Source: Clostridia bacterium (lineage in GTDB: Bacteria > Bacillota > Clostridia > Oscillospirales > Acutalibacteraceae). From it: DNA of 64,000 nucleotides. The DNA lies in the NCBI GenBank assembly GCA_017381035.1, contig JAFOCW010000017.1:1-64000 (forward strand), read 5' to 3'. This document shows, piece by piece, positions 41,582-51,402 of the stretch. The position numbers and the translations under genes are program-made. The notes under the pieces were generated by a model that saw only the letters and a program-made list of their open reading frames with translations, did not search any database and was not told where the DNA came from. Every line of letters starts with the position of its first letter. Position 1 is the stretch's first letter.

Positions 41582-42418
41582 TTAATTATCTTTGTTTTCG
41601 GGTTTTTCTTCAAGAAGAGTGGGATTTTCAAGGTATGCACTGAATTTTCTGAAGGCGGCGGCAAAATAAATGCCCGAACAGATGCGTTCATCCATTACAA
41701 CGCCGAGCGGCATACATTTTTCGAAAACGATTTCGCCGTTGACCTTTTTTGCAACCTCGCGATTTTTACCCATTGCAATAAACACGCTTGTTGTGCCGAA
41801 ATTATAAATATGATGATAAATGTGATTTGTTCGGATGGAAGCCAGGTTTGTAAGTGTTACAGATGCGTGGAACGGGCTTAAATCTGTAATAAATTTAGGC
41901 AGCAGGCCGTACCTGTCGAGCAACTTGAAAAGGCCAACGCCAACTCGTAAAAGACCGGGAATGGATACAAGGAAGCTTATCATTTTGTCGGTATTGTTTA
42001 CGGTGCTTTCTTTTCGGTTGCTTTCAACGTAGTCGGTCATTTTTTGGTTAACGTCGAAAACTGTGTCGTCAAGTTCGAACTGAACCTTAGACATTGTTTC
42101 CTCTTGTGTTACAAGGCTTTTAAGTACAACCATAGCAACCTTAAATTCGTTATGCTTGTAAATTTTCTTGTTCACAATGAAATTGTTAAGCAACGGGAAG
42201 TCATGCACGGTGCGAAGATAGGCCGCCATTACAACCGACATATGACTGAGCCTTACGCCTTCCTTGCGTTTATTATTTATGTAATCTTGAATAGGTTTAA
42301 CGGGAACGTCGACCGTTATCATGTTCATAGCATCGTTACGCTGTGCCATAATATAGGGCACTACCGTATACATTGGGTCTGCTTTTCTTACTCTTTTACC
42401 GTCAGCTCTTAAAGCCAC
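41582..42418 (-). CDS. Chloramphenicol acetyltransferase-fold protein (E2-like) with altered active site
   Basis: 278 residues from a GTG after GGGGGGAAA. The fold of the dihydrolipoamide acyltransferase/CAT superfamily is suggested by MAAYLRTVHDFPLLNNFI, HASVTLTNLASI and the C-terminal PLGVVMDERICSGIYFAAAF. In active enzymes that last segment reads D-H-R-x3-D-G, with His as catalytic base; here it is D-E-R-I-C-S-G, so the His is Glu and the Asp is Ser. It lacks lipoyl domains. Probably non-catalytic or with a different activity; function unknown. Confidence 0.65.
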   Translation of the reverse strand: MALRADGKRVRKADPMYTVVPYIMAQRNDAMNMITVDVPVKPIQDYINNKRKEGVRLSHMSVVMAAYLRTVHDFPLLNNFIVNKKIYKHNEFKVAMVVLKSLVTQEETMSKVQFELDDTVFDVNQKMTDYVESNRKESTVNNTDKMISFLVSIPGLLRVGVGLFKLLDRYGLLPKFITDLSPFHASVTLTNLASIRTNHIYHHIYNFGTTSVFIAMGKNREVAKKVNGEIVFEKCMPLGVVMDERICSGIYFAAAFRKFSAYLENPTLLEEKPENKDN

Positions 42419-42490
42419 TGAGTTTCCCCCCGTTCATAATTTATTAACAAATAGATTTTACTACAAAATACGACAAAAATCAACAAAAAA

Positions 42491-42524
42491 ATAAGCGTAC
42501 AATCTTTATAGATTATACGCTTAT
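42491..42524. terminator. Terminator of the fhs-rodA operon
   Basis: ATAAGCGTACAATC / GATTATACGCTTAT with one mismatch, overlapping the rodA stop codon. Confidence 0.8.
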
Positions 42525-43663
42525 TTATGCAGATAAATGAGCCCTGAATTGCGGTGCTTGTGTACGCTTAGCGCCACACCTATTCCGCACATAAGGCATA
42601 GCAGCGAGCTGCCGCCTGCCGAAAAGAAGGGTAAGGTTATGCCGATAACGGGCAAAAGGGACATACACATTCCAAGATTTATTACCGACTGGGCAAAAAT
42701 CATTGCGAAAATGCCTACCGCAATAAACATACCTGCGTCGTCTGCCGCAGTTCTTGCTATGTTTACGCACCTGAAACAGATTGCGCTAAGCAAAATTAAA
42801 ACCGTAAGGCACCCTAAAATGCCAAGCTCTTCGCCGATACAAACAAATATAAAATCGTTATACCCTTTTGGTACACCCTGCGACTGAGTAAGGCTTCCAC
42901 TGAAAAGGCCCTGGCCGAAAATACCGCCGTTGGCCATTGCTACCCTGCCCATCCACTGCTGATAACCGATGCCCTGAAGGTTTGAGTCCAAATCGAACAA
43001 ATAAAGTATGCGGGCCTTTTGGTCTTCGTTTAAAACAAAGAAAAAGGCGAGCGGTGCGGCTACAATTGCGGCGCCTAACGCCACGGCAAAATAACGAAGC
43101 TTAAGCCCTGCCGCAAACAGCATGCAGGCAAACATTATGCCGAATACGAGTGCGGTTCCGTCGTCGCCCTGAAAATGTATGAGCACTACGGGAAATGCGC
43201 CGTGAAGCACAACCGGTATTAAGGTTTTAAGTTTGTTAATTGTCGGTTTAGCCTTTACAAGATGGGCCGAAAAGGTTATTATAAAACAAATTTTTAAAAG
43301 TTCGGCCGGTTGGAAGGACATATTACCTGGCAGAAGCAACCAGGCTTTATCGTCGGTGCCGGCAGGTGCGAAGCCTATAAAAAAGGTTAAAATTACGGGC
43401 ACTACACCTATAAGGGCCACTACAACCCACCATTTTTGCATTGTTTTGTAGTCAATATTGGAAATGAAAACGGCCAAGGCAAGACCTACAAGCATTGCTA
43501 TTGCCTGAGTTATGAACTGCCTTATGTTTTCGGTATATGCAGTAGCCGACATTACCGCCAAGCAGCCAAAGGCGGAGGCGGCAAAAACAAGAATGATAAG
43601 CAGCTTATCAATTTCACGAATATAGTCGGCTATAATTGCGAACAGGTTTTTAATTTGCTCCAC
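42521..43663 (-). CDS. rodA: SEDS family peptidoglycan polymerase RodA/FtsW type
   Basis: 380 residues with ten membrane helices. SEDS landmarks: FQPAELLKICFII, HFQGDDGTALVF, YQQWMGRVAMANGGIFGQGL and the GxTLPFFSxGGSSL-type segment GITLPFFSAGGSSLL. It polymerises glycan strands during elongation or division. The annotated GTG start directly abuts the AGGGAGGTG ribosome site with no spacing, so the true initiation codon may be a non-standard codon a few triplets later. Last gene of the fhs operon. Confidence 0.9.
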   Translation of the reverse strand: MEQIKNLFAIIADYIREIDKLLIILVFAASAFGCLAVMSATAYTENIRQFITQAIAMLVGLALAVFISNIDYKTMQKWWVVVALIGVVPVILTFFIGFAPAGTDDKAWLLLPGNMSFQPAELLKICFIITFSAHLVKAKPTINKLKTLIPVVLHGAFPVVLIHFQGDDGTALVFGIMFACMLFAAGLKLRYFAVALGAAIVAAPLAFFFVLNEDQKARILYLFDLDSNLQGIGYQQWMGRVAMANGGIFGQGLFSGSLTQSQGVPKGYNDFIFVCIGEELGILGCLTVLILLSAICFRCVNIARTAADDAGMFIAVGIFAMIFAQSVINLGMCMSLLPVIGITLPFFSAGGSSLLCLMCGIGVALSVHKHRNSGLIYLHK

Positions 43664-43686
43664 CTCCCTTTGATTTTTTATAGAAA

Positions 43687-44217
43687 TTATTTGCAGTAGG
43701 TTTCTATATAACTGCTTATTGACTGTTCAATTATTTTTTCTGCTTCGGCCCTTGAGCCAACTTCGTTAACTGCGGTTTCTTTATGCTCGAGTTCCTTATA
43801 AACCTTAAAGAAATGTCGCATTTCTTCGTAAACGTGTTTAGGAATTTCGGAAATTTCTTTATAGGTGTTATAAACGGGGTCGTTAAAAGGTATTGCTATA
43901 ATTTTTTCGTCGGAACGGCCGTTATCTACCATTGAAATAACACCTATTGGGTAGCATCTTACTTCGGTCATGGGGCGAAGCGATTCACTGCAAAGCACAA
44001 GAACGTCGAGCGGGTCGAAATCGTCGGCATAGGTGCGTGGAATAAAGCCATAGTTTGCAGGGTAATGGGTAGAAGTATAAAGAATTCTGTCAAGTATAAG
44101 TCGGCCGGTTTCTTTATCGAGCTCGTACTTACATTTACTTCCCTTGTCGATTTCAATAACGGCAATAAAATCTGTTGGAGTAATTCTTTTGGGGTTAATG
44201 TTGTGCCAGATATTCAT
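43687..44217 (-). CDS. ppa: Inorganic pyrophosphatase, family I
   Basis: 176 residues. Hydrolyses pyrophosphate in the cytosol. Family I residues are evident: EIDKGSKCKYELDKETG, YPANYGFIPRTYADDFDPLDVLVL (metal-binding Asp cluster) and IGVISMVDNGRSDEKIIAIP. It lies between rpiB (gap of 4 bases) and rodA (gap of 23). Confidence 0.94.
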   Translation of the reverse strand: MNIWHNINPKRITPTDFIAVIEIDKGSKCKYELDKETGRLILDRILYTSTHYPANYGFIPRTYADDFDPLDVLVLCSESLRPMTEVRCYPIGVISMVDNGRSDEKIIAIPFNDPVYNTYKEISEIPKHVYEEMRHFFKVYKELEHKETAVNEVGSRAEAEKIIEQSISSYIETYCK

Positions 44218-44221
44218 AAAG

Positions 44222-44662
44222 CTACTCCTTTTCTATTGCCATAACCTTGTTAACACGGTTTTCGTGTCTTCCACCTTCAAATTTTGTATCTACAAAAAGG
44301 TCTACAAGTTCAAGCGCAGTGCCAACACCGATTACACGGCCGCCAAGGCACAGAACGTTTGAGTTGTTGTGAAGTCTTGTATATTTAGCCGAAAAATGCT
44401 CGCTAACGGCGGCGGCACGTATGCCTTTAACCTTGTTTGCGGCAAGGGACATTCCAATACCTGTTCCGCAAACGAGTATACCGAGCTCGCACTCGCCGGA
44501 AGTTATATCTGCACAAACCTTAACGGCAATATCGGGGTAGTCAACCGAATGGTTTTCGTAAATGCCGGAATCTTTTACAGTGAAGCCTCTGTTTGTAAGG
44601 TGTTCTACAATGGCGTTCTTGTGGTCAAGGCCGCCGTGGTCGCAACCGATTGCTATTTTCAT
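44222..44662 (-). CDS. rpiB: Ribose-5-phosphate isomerase B
   Basis: 146 residues. Interconverts ribose 5-phosphate and ribulose 5-phosphate. Seen: IAIGCDHGGLDHKNAI, the catalytic-Cys segment LVCGTGIGMSLAANKVKGIRAA and NVLCLGGRVIG. It overlaps tsaB by 4 bases. Confidence 0.95.
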   Translation of the reverse strand: MKIAIGCDHGGLDHKNAIVEHLTNRGFTVKDSGIYENHSVDYPDIAVKVCADITSGECELGILVCGTGIGMSLAANKVKGIRAAAVSEHFSAKYTRLHNNSNVLCLGGRVIGVGTALELVDLFVDTKFEGGRHENRVNKVMAIEKE

Positions 44663-45363
44663 AAATTCTTCTCCTTTTTGGCTTTTAATTCTCTTTCTGC
44701 TTGGGGCAGACGAAGATAAAGTGGGTTAAGCTCGTTTACCGAAACGGCTTGTCCCCTGTTTATAATTTCTGTTGCCGCAAGGCCTACACCTACGGCATTT
44801 TGCTGACTTAACGGCTCTGCTGACAGGGTTACGTTTATTTTAGTATTTGCGAAACCCGAAAACAGATACGCACCGTCGCCCGCAATGAAAACATTTTGGT
44901 TTACACCTTCAAGCTCTGCTGTAACGTCGGTAATAAGCACTGCTCTGTCTTCGGTTAAGCGGGTAATTTTGCCGTTTTCAATACTGAAAAGCGCATTGTA
45001 TACCTGGTTACATCTTGCGTCCATAACCGCACAAACAACACCGTTTAAATTTTTATGCATTTGCGCAATAGAATAAAGGGTTGAAACCGCCGCACAAGGC
45101 TTGTTTTCGGGCATAGCCAGCCCTTTTACGGCGCTTATACCTATTCTGATACCGGTAAAAGAGCCCGGACCGTTGTTTATTGCAAAAGCGTCTATATCTT
45201 TTAAGGTAAGCTTTGCGGAGGCAAGGGTATTTTCGAGCATTGGAAGCAGTGTTTCGGAATGGGTAAGCTTAACGTTTACAAAGGAAGATGCTTTTACCGT
45301 TTGGTCTTCAAGCACGGCGCAGGACGCCGCTGTTGCCGAACAGTCAATTGCTAATATATTCAT
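44659..45363 (-). CDS. tsaB: tRNA t6A biosynthesis protein TsaB
   Basis: 234 residues. An ASKHA-fold, proteolysis-like partner of TsaD in making threonylcarbamoyladenosine on tRNAs. Seen: ILAIDCSATAASCAVL, AINNGPGSFTGIRIGISAVKGLA and VMDARCNQVY. It overlaps tsaE upstream by 4 bases and rpiB downstream by 4. TsaD and TsaC are not in this window. Confidence 0.93.
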   Translation of the reverse strand: MNILAIDCSATAASCAVLEDQTVKASSFVNVKLTHSETLLPMLENTLASAKLTLKDIDAFAINNGPGSFTGIRIGISAVKGLAMPENKPCAAVSTLYSIAQMHKNLNGVVCAVMDARCNQVYNALFSIENGKITRLTEDRAVLITDVTAELEGVNQNVFIAGDGAYLFSGFANTKINVTLSAEPLSQQNAVGVGLAATEIINRGQAVSVNELNPLYLRLPQAERELKAKKEKNL

Positions 45364-45785
45364 TGTGCCTCACCCCTTGAAACAGTTATTTTACGACAGT
45401 TATCGGAAAGCCTTTGGAAACTTATAAATATGGTATCGTTATCGAGCGCACCTTCAATATTTTCGCTCCATTCGGCCGCTATTACGCCGCCGGTTTCCTT
45501 GTAATCGAAAAAACCGCTTGAATACAGGTCTTCCCAGCTTTCAATTCTGTACATATCGAAATGGTAAAGCGGAAGCCTGCCGCCTATATATTCATTGACA
45601 AGGGCAAAGGTTGGCGAAGTTACCTGACCCGAAAAGCCAAGTCCTTTTGCCAAGCCCCTTGTAAAACAGGTTTTGCCCATACCCATTGAGCCCTTGAAGG
45701 CGATAACCTCGCCGCCCGTAAGCTCTTTTGCAAAATTTTCGGCAAAGGCTTCGGTTTCGGCGGGTGAATTTGTTATTATTTCCAT
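45360..45785 (-). CDS. tsaE: tRNA t6A biosynthesis ATPase TsaE
   Basis: 141 residues. Walker A is FKGSMGMGKTCFTRGLA; downstream VTSPTFALVNEY and LYHFDMYRIESWEDL are diagnostic for TsaE, the ATPase that resets the TsaB-TsaD complex. It starts 2 bases after the fhs stop and overlaps tsaB. Confidence 0.94.
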   Translation of the reverse strand: MEIITNSPAETEAFAENFAKELTGGEVIAFKGSMGMGKTCFTRGLAKGLGFSGQVTSPTFALVNEYIGGRLPLYHFDMYRIESWEDLYSSGFFDYKETGGVIAAEWSENIEGALDNDTIFISFQRLSDNCRKITVSRGEAQ

Positions 45786-45787
45786 AA

Positions 45788-47452
45788 TTAGAACAGACCT
45801 AAAATTTTGCCGTCTTCGGTAACGTCAATATTGTTTGCGGCAGGAACCTTAGGAAGACCCGGCATTGTCATAATTGAACCGGTAAGGGCTACAATGAAGC
45901 CTGCACCTGCCGAAATTTTAACTTCACGAACGGTGATGGTAAAGCCGGTTGGACGACCGAGAGCCTTTTCGTTATCGGATAAGGAATACTGAGTTTTGGC
46001 AATGCAAACAGGCATATTTTTACCAAGCTCTTCAATTTCCTTAATGCTCTTTTCTGCTTCTGCGGTGAAGTTTACGCCATCGGCACCGTAAATGGTGGTT
46101 GCAATAGCATTTATTTTTTCTTTAATGGAAAGTTTTTCGTCGTAAATGGGGGCAAAGTTTGAAGGCTTTTCGCAAGCTGCTACAACCTTACGGGCGAGTT
46201 CAACGCCGCCTTCGCCGCCCTTAGCGAATACTTCGGAAAGGGCAAAATCTGCGCCGAGCGATTCGCAATAATCGGCAATAAGCTTAAGCTCGGCATCGCT
46301 GTCGGTGTGGAAACGGTTGATTGCTACTACAACGGGAACACCGAATTTTTTCATATTTTCAATATGGGCGCCAAGATTTACTATACCCTTTTTAAGCGCT
46401 TCTACGTTTTCGTTAACAAGGTCGGGCTTTGCAACACCGCCGTTGTATTTGAGTGCACGAACGGTTGCTACTACTACGATAGCCGAAGGTGCAAGACCTG
46501 CAAGACGGCACTTAATATCAAGGAATTTTTCGGCGCCAAGGTCGGAGCCGAAGCCTGCTTCGGTTATGCAGTAATCCGCAAGCTTAAGGCCAAGCTTTGT
46601 TGCACGAACAGAGTTACAACCATGGGCAATATTTGCGAAGGGGCCGCCGTGCATAATTGCAGGGGTGTTTTCAAGTGTTTGAACAAGGTTGGGCTTAATA
46701 GCGTCTAAAAGAAGGGCGGACATTGCGCCTTCTGCCTTAAGGTCGCGCGCAAAAACGGGTTTGCCGTCGTAGGTGTAGGCAACGAGGATGTTACCAAGGC
46801 GGCGCTTTAAGTCTTTGGCATCGCTGCAAAGGCAAAGAATAGCCATAACTTCGCTGGCAACCGTAATTTGGAAACCGTCTTCACGGGGGATGCCGTTAAC
46901 CTTACCGCCAAGACCTACGTTTACAAAACGAAGGGCACGGTCGTTCATATCGAGACAGCGCTTGAAAAGAATACGGCGTTGGTCGATACCGAGAAGATTT
47001 CCCTGCTGAAGATGGTTATCTATTAAAGCGCAAAGAAGGTTGTTTGCGGCAGTGATTGCGTGCATATCGCCGGTGAAGTGAAGGTTGATGTCTTCCATAG
47101 GAACAACCTGAGCATAACCGCCGCCTGCGGCGCCGCCCTTAATACCGAAAACGGGACCAAGGGAAGGCTCACGAAGGGCAATTATTGCCTTTTTGCCAAT
47201 AAGCGGCATAGCCTGTCCGAGACCGACAGAGGTGGTAGTTTTACCTTCGCCTGCCGGGGTGGGGTTAATGGCGGTAACAAGAATTAATTTACCATTCTTT
47301 TTGCCTTCCATTTTTGAAATAAACTCTTCACTGAGTTTGGCCTTATATTTTCCGTAGAATTCAAGGTCGTCTTCTGCAATATTTAAAGAAGCCGCAACCT
47401 CTTTGATTGGGAGCATTTTTGCACCCTGAGCAATTTCAATATCAGATAACAT
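45788..47452 (-). CDS. fhs: Formate-tetrahydrofolate ligase
   Basis: 554 residues, full length for the enzyme that makes 10-formyl-THF from formate and ATP, central to one-carbon and acetogenic metabolism. Seen: [22 protein letters not shown] (P-loop), [36 protein letters not shown] region, and [14 protein letters not shown]. First gene of the operon fhs-tsaE-tsaB-rpiB-ppa-rodA. Confidence 0.96.
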   Translation of the reverse strand: MLSDIEIAQGAKMLPIKEVAASLNIAEDDLEFYGKYKAKLSEEFISKMEGKKNGKLILVTAINPTPAGEGKTTTSVGLGQAMPLIGKKAIIALREPSLGPVFGIKGGAAGGGYAQVVPMEDINLHFTGDMHAITAANNLLCALIDNHLQQGNLLGIDQRRILFKRCLDMNDRALRFVNVGLGGKVNGIPREDGFQITVASEVMAILCLCSDAKDLKRRLGNILVAYTYDGKPVFARDLKAEGAMSALLLDAIKPNLVQTLENTPAIMHGGPFANIAHGCNSVRATKLGLKLADYCITEAGFGSDLGAEKFLDIKCRLAGLAPSAIVVVATVRALKYNGGVAKPDLVNENVEALKKGIVNLGAHIENMKKFGVPVVVAINRFHTDSDAELKLIADYCESLGADFALSEVFAKGGEGGVELARKVVAACEKPSNFAPIYDEKLSIKEKINAIATTIYGADGVNFTAEAEKSIKEIEELGKNMPVCIAKTQYSLSDNEKALGRPTGFTITVREVKISAGAGFIVALTGSIMTMPGLPKVPAANNIDVTEDGKILGLF

Positions 47453-47487
47453 AACGTCTACCTCCGATAAAATTTTATATTTATTTG

Positions 47488-47516
47488 ATTATACCATAAT
47501 ATTTATAAATAATAAA
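47488..47516 (-). promoter_or_regulatory. Promoter for the fhs operon
   Basis: On the minus strand an extended -10 (TGG TATAAT) with a weak TTTATT 17 bases upstream, 36 bases before the fhs ATG. Confidence 0.55.
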
Positions 47517-47534
47517 GCATCATTTTCAAAAAAA

Positions 47535-47560
47535 TTCAGCCCGTTTTTACACGGGCTGAA
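47535..47560 (-). terminator. Terminator of galE
   Basis: 10-bp stem TTCAGCCCGT / ACGGGCTGAA with T tracts, right after the galE stop. Confidence 0.9.
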
Positions 47561-47566
47561 AAAATA

Positions 47567-48580
47567 TTAGTCGTTATAACCGTTGGGGTTGTTGCTTTGC
47601 CATCTCCAAGAATCTTGACACATATCGTCAACGTTCTTTTCGGCCTTCCAACCAAGGAGATTTAAAGCCTTAGAAGCATCGGCATAAACTTCGTCGGGGT
47701 CGCCGGGACGGCGTGGGTCGATAACGTAGGGTACTTCTGCGCCCGAAGCCTTAACAAAAGCATCGCGAAGCTGAAGAACGGAAATGCCGTTACCTGTACC
47801 GAGGTTAATGGCTTCACAGCCGTTGTTTTTACCTGTCCAGTCAACCGCTTTAACGTGGCCGCCTGCAAGGTCTACAACGTGGATGTAATCACGCACACCG
47901 GTACCGTCTACTGTGTTATAGTCGTTACCGAAAACGTGGAGCTTTTCAAGTCTGCCAACGGCAACCTGAGCTATGTAAGGCATAAGGTTGTTGGGAATAC
48001 CCTTGGGGTCTTCGCCGATGGTGCCGCTGATGTGGGCGCCGATGGGGTTGAAGTAACGAAGAAGTACGATAGACCAGCTGTCGTCTGACACGTAAACGTC
48101 GCGAAGCATTTCTTCAATAAAGTATTTGGTTCTGCCGTAGGGGTTGATTGCGCCAAGGGGCATATCTTCGGTTAAGGGCATTTCCTTAGCAACGCCGTAA
48201 ACGGTAGCCGAAGAAGAGAAAACAAGACGCTTACAGTCGAACTCACGCATAACTTCCAATAAGACGAGGGTTGAAATAAGGTTGTTGTCGTAATATTCGA
48301 TAGGCTTTGCAACCGATTCGCCAACAGCCTTAAGGCCTGCGAAATGGATTACAGCTTCGATATTATTTTCGGTAAAAATTTTACGAAGAGCATCTTTATT
48401 ACGAAGGTCTTCTTTATAAAACTTAATTTTTTTACCAACGATTTTTTCAACACGTTCCAATGATTTTTCACTTGAATTGTCGAGATTATCTACCACCACA
48501 ACATCGTAGCCTGCATTGATAAGTTCTATACAGGTGTGGCTTCCGATATAACCTGCGCCGCCGGTAGTTAAAATTGCCAT
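47567..48580 (-). CDS. galE: UDP-glucose 4-epimerase
   Basis: 337 residues. Converts UDP-glucose and UDP-galactose for galactose use and surface glycans. Short-chain dehydrogenase features: [16 protein letters not shown] (NAD loop), [31 protein letters not shown] (Tyr-Lys pair), [12 protein letters not shown] and [14 protein letters not shown]. Monocistronic with a consensus promoter. Confidence 0.96.
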   Translation of the reverse strand: MAILTTGGAGYIGSHTCIELINAGYDVVVVDNLDNSSEKSLERVEKIVGKKIKFYKEDLRNKDALRKIFTENNIEAVIHFAGLKAVGESVAKPIEYYDNNLISTLVLLEVMREFDCKRLVFSSSATVYGVAKEMPLTEDMPLGAINPYGRTKYFIEEMLRDVYVSDDSWSIVLLRYFNPIGAHISGTIGEDPKGIPNNLMPYIAQVAVGRLEKLHVFGNDYNTVDGTGVRDYIHVVDLAGGHVKAVDWTGKNNGCEAINLGTGNGISVLQLRDAFVKASGAEVPYVIDPRRPGDPDEVYADASKALNLLGWKAEKNVDDMCQDSWRWQSNNPNGYND

Positions 48581-48616
48581 TTAAAATCACACTCCAAGAG
48601 TTTATTTTCAAACTTC

Positions 48617-48645
48617 ATTATACTCTTAATATTTGCGGTTGTCAA
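48617..48645 (-). promoter_or_regulatory. Sigma-A promoter for galE
   Basis: On the minus strand: TTGACA, 17 bases, TATAAT, about 37 bases before the start. Confidence 0.9.
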
Positions 48646-48668
48646 TTACACTTTATAAAAAATATCTG

Positions 48669-48697
48669 TTTACAACAACCGAAATTTGTTATATAAT
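48669..48697 (+). promoter_or_regulatory. Sigma-A promoter for dnaD-dnaI
   Basis: TTTACA, 17 bases, TATAAT, 36 bases before the dnaD ATG; divergent from the galE promoter. Confidence 0.85.
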
Positions 48698-48733
48698 ATT
48701 TCTACTTAAGTTCAGGGTGAAAGGAGATGCTTT

Positions 48734-49657
48734 ATGAAATACTCGCTTAACGCTATGGCTATGAATACACCGTTTTTTGTGCCTTCAAGCGTTGTTGACC
48801 GGCACATTAAATTGGCTTCGGCTAATCAGATAAAGGTTTTACTTGTATTTCTTAAAAACGTAAGTATCGGTATTACTGCCGAACAAATTGCCGAGTTTTT
48901 AAGGCTTCCCCTTTCCGAAGTAACCGATGCGCTTGACTTTTGGGCCGAACGTGAAATTGTTATTGCCGACGGCAAAAAGGCCGAAGAAAAACCGCAAGAA
49001 AAGCCTGCTGCCAAGGCTGTAAGGTCGGTTGCAATTAAACCTACAAGGGAAGAAATTTCCGCCGCAGCGCAAACCGACGACAGAATTGCATTCCTTATAA
49101 GCGAAGCAGAAATGAAGCTTGCAAGAGGCCTTAGATACAGCGAAATTCGCAGTCTTTGTTGGCTTTATTTAGACCACGGTATGGACGTTTCTTTAATTCT
49201 TATGCTTGTGGAATATGCCGTAAGCGAAGGTAAAGCAACCGTTTCATTTATTGAAAGCACTGCGCTTGCTTGGCTACAAGCCGGAGTTTCCACCTTAACC
49301 GATGCCGAAGAGCAAATTGAGATTAGAAACAAAAGAAAAACCGCTTGGGGCATTGTGCTTTCCGCCTTTGGTATGGAATACCGTATGCCAAGCGATAAAG
49401 AGCTTGAATTTTCGGGCAAGTGGGTTGCTGAATGGGGCTTTAAAGCCGACCTTTTAAAAGAAGCCTACAACATTTGTGTTGACAAAAATGCAAAGGTTTC
49501 AATGCCGTACATAAACAAAATACTTGAAAAGTGGCACAAGGACGGCATGAAAACGGTTGAAGAAACCAAAACTGCCGCCAAAGCCAAGGCAAGCAAAAAC
49601 GGGTTTGGCGCTTACGATAAATCTCTGGTTGAAAAACTTTTAAATTCAGATGATTAG
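48734..49657 (+). CDS. dnaD: DnaD domain replication initiation protein
   Basis: 307 residues. N-terminal winged-helix region (about 1-75: ANQIKVLLVFLKNVSIGITAEQIAEFLRLPLSEVTDALDFW), acidic linker, then one and probably two DnaD C-terminal repeats (LARGLRYSEIRSLCWLYLDHGMDVSLILMLVEY and SDKELEFSGKWVAEWGFKADLLKEAY). It bridges origin or fork DNA to the helicase loader. The helicase-loader gene starts 9 bases later. Confidence 0.88.
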   Translation: MKYSLNAMAMNTPFFVPSSVVDRHIKLASANQIKVLLVFLKNVSIGITAEQIAEFLRLPLSEVTDALDFWAEREIVIADGKKAEEKPQEKPAAKAVRSVAIKPTREEISAAAQTDDRIAFLISEAEMKLARGLRYSEIRSLCWLYLDHGMDVSLILMLVEYAVSEGKATVSFIESTALAWLQAGVSTLTDAEEQIEIRNKRKTAWGIVLSAFGMEYRMPSDKELEFSGKWVAEWGFKADLLKEAYNICVDKNAKVSMPYINKILEKWHKDGMKTVEETKTAAKAKASKNGFGAYDKSLVEKLLNSDD

Positions 49658-49666
49658 GGGTTAAAA

Positions 49667-50629
49667 ATGGGTTACAGTAAAGAAATATACGCTAAGGCCT
49701 TTAAATTTATTGCCGATACAAAAAAGGCTAAAGAAAGAGCCTACGAAGCTTCGCTCGATGAGTTAAGGAAGCAAAACGAAGGCTTCAGAAATATTGAAAT
49801 CAGGCTTTCGAAGCTTGGTGCAGAGCTTGTTACCACCGCCATTTCGGGCAACACACAAAGGCTTACCCAAATTAAAGCCGAGTGTGAACTGGTTAATTCG
49901 GAAAAAAACAGAATACTCCGTTCAGCAGGCATTGAAAAGCCCGACTTTTACTGCAAAAACTGTGAAGACAGCGGTTATTTTAATGGCGAGCTTTGCAGCT
50001 GTGTTAAGGACGTTGCAAAAAAATTCGCCTTCCAAGAACTGTCGGCTTCGCTACCGTTAAACGATTGCAGTTTTGACAGTTTCGATTTAAACTACTACCC
50101 CGACACCGAAGGTGCCGACGGCACAAACCCAAGAAAAAGAGCGGCCGCTATTTTAAATTTATGCCGCAAATTTGCAAACGATTTTCCCTGTTGTGTTCGT
50201 TCACTTTTATTTATGGGCGATGCCGGTCTTGGAAAAACGCACCTTTCGCTTTCGTTGGTACGTGAACTTTCGGCTAAGGGCTACGGCGTTGTTTACGGCT
50301 CGGCACAAAACTTATTTGGTGCCGCCGAAAAAGAGCACTTTTCCTTTAGCGGCAACACTACGGCCGAAGAAAGCTTGCTTGGTTGCGATTTACTTGTTAT
50401 TGACGACCTTGGAACTGAATTTTATTCGGCATTTACCGCTTCCCTTTTCTATAACGTTATAAATTCACGTTTACTTAGCGGAAAGCCAACGGTTATTAAC
50501 ACCAATTTAAGCCTTGACGAGCTTGAAAAAAGATACAGCGAAAGAATTGTTTCACGCTTTATCGGTGGTTACGATATGAAGAAATTTATAGGCTCTGACA
50601 TAAGACAGATTAAGGCGCTTGAAAAATAA
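49667..50629 (+). CDS. DnaI/DnaC-like replicative helicase loader
   Basis: 320 residues. The N-terminal zinc-binding segment FYCKNCEDSGYFNGELCSCVKD has the C-x2-C ... C-x-C pattern of DnaI. The AAA+ core has Walker A FMGDAGLGKTHLSLSLV, Walker B LLVIDDLGTEF and sensor residues in ERIVSRFIGG. It loads the replicative helicase with DnaD in the primosome. A terminator follows. Confidence 0.9.
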   Translation: MGYSKEIYAKAFKFIADTKKAKERAYEASLDELRKQNEGFRNIEIRLSKLGAELVTTAISGNTQRLTQIKAECELVNSEKNRILRSAGIEKPDFYCKNCEDSGYFNGELCSCVKDVAKKFAFQELSASLPLNDCSFDSFDLNYYPDTEGADGTNPRKRAAAILNLCRKFANDFPCCVRSLLFMGDAGLGKTHLSLSLVRELSAKGYGVVYGSAQNLFGAAEKEHFSFSGNTTAEESLLGCDLLVIDDLGTEFYSAFTASLFYNVINSRLLSGKPTVINTNLSLDELEKRYSERIVSRFIGGYDMKKFIGSDIRQIKALEK

Positions 50630-50634
50630 AAAAC

Positions 50635-50656
50635 GTCCCGATGAAATCATCGGGAC
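50635..50656. terminator. Terminator between dnaI-like and HAD genes
   Basis: 9-bp stem GTCCCGATG / CATCGGGAC followed by TTTAATTTTT; shared by convergent genes. Confidence 0.85.
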
Positions 50657-50667
50657 TTTAATTTTTA

Positions 50668-51390
50668 TTAAAGAAGTACGCTCATTACCTTGGGGAAATC
50701 AAGATAATTGTCGATGGTTAAGAAGTTGAAATCGGAAAGGTAAACCGATTCATCGTTTCCGCCGGGGCCGTAGTCGTCGCCAACGTAAACCACTTCGTCG
50801 TGCGCTATGCCGCGTTCTTCGCAATATTTTGCAAGTGCATAAGCCTTATTGAAGGGGGCCGGTGCCATATCGAAGGATGAAGAGCCACCTACAAAAACGG
50901 TATAGTCGGAAAAGGTTGCTTTAACGTCTTCGTAAATTGCGCGGCGCTTTGAACGGTCGGGGTCGAATGCAAGCTTGTCTTCGATTTTAGCGGCTGTGCC
51001 AAGCACGGGGAAGGTTACGCAACCCGAAGCGTGATATTCAACGTTATCACCTGCAAATTCGGTATAACCATACTTTTCACGCATTAGGGTAACACGCTTT
51101 TCAACAGATTCACGGTCTACGGGTAAAACATCGTTACGAACTATATCGAGCTCGCCCGTTTTTTCGTTATATTCGGCATACTGCATACCGTAGTTGCCAA
51201 GAACGTCTATTGGGAACTTGCCCATTTGGTTAAATATGCGGTTGCACATACCGGCGCCTGCCATTAAAAGCTTATACTTTTTGGAAAGTTCTTCTAAAAC
51301 CTTGCGGTTTTCTTCACCTAACGGAGATTTATGCTGAGTAAGTGTTCCGTCTAAATCGAATGCGATAAGTTTAATTTTATTTTTGTCCAT
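50668..51390 (-). CDS. HAD-IIB hydrolase, phosphomannomutase/sugar-phosphatase-like
   Basis: 240 residues. HAD motifs: LIAFDLDGTLTQHKSPLGEEN, MAGAGMCNRIFNQMG, and late GSSSFDMAPAPFNKAYAL with VVYVGDDYGPGGNDESVY. The cap and C-terminal pattern resemble eukaryotic-type phosphomannomutases and related phosphatases. It lies 12 bases after the glycerol-1-phosphate dehydrogenase gene, so a role as phosphatase for that product is plausible but inferred. Confidence 0.82.
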   Translation of the reverse strand: MDKNKIKLIAFDLDGTLTQHKSPLGEENRKVLEELSKKYKLLMAGAGMCNRIFNQMGKFPIDVLGNYGMQYAEYNEKTGELDIVRNDVLPVDRESVEKRVTLMREKYGYTEFAGDNVEYHASGCVTFPVLGTAAKIEDKLAFDPDRSKRRAIYEDVKATFSDYTVFVGGSSSFDMAPAPFNKAYALAKYCEERGIAHDEVVYVGDDYGPGGNDESVYLSDFNFLTIDNYLDFPKVMSVLL

Positions 51391-51402
51391 TTTTATTATC
51401 TC

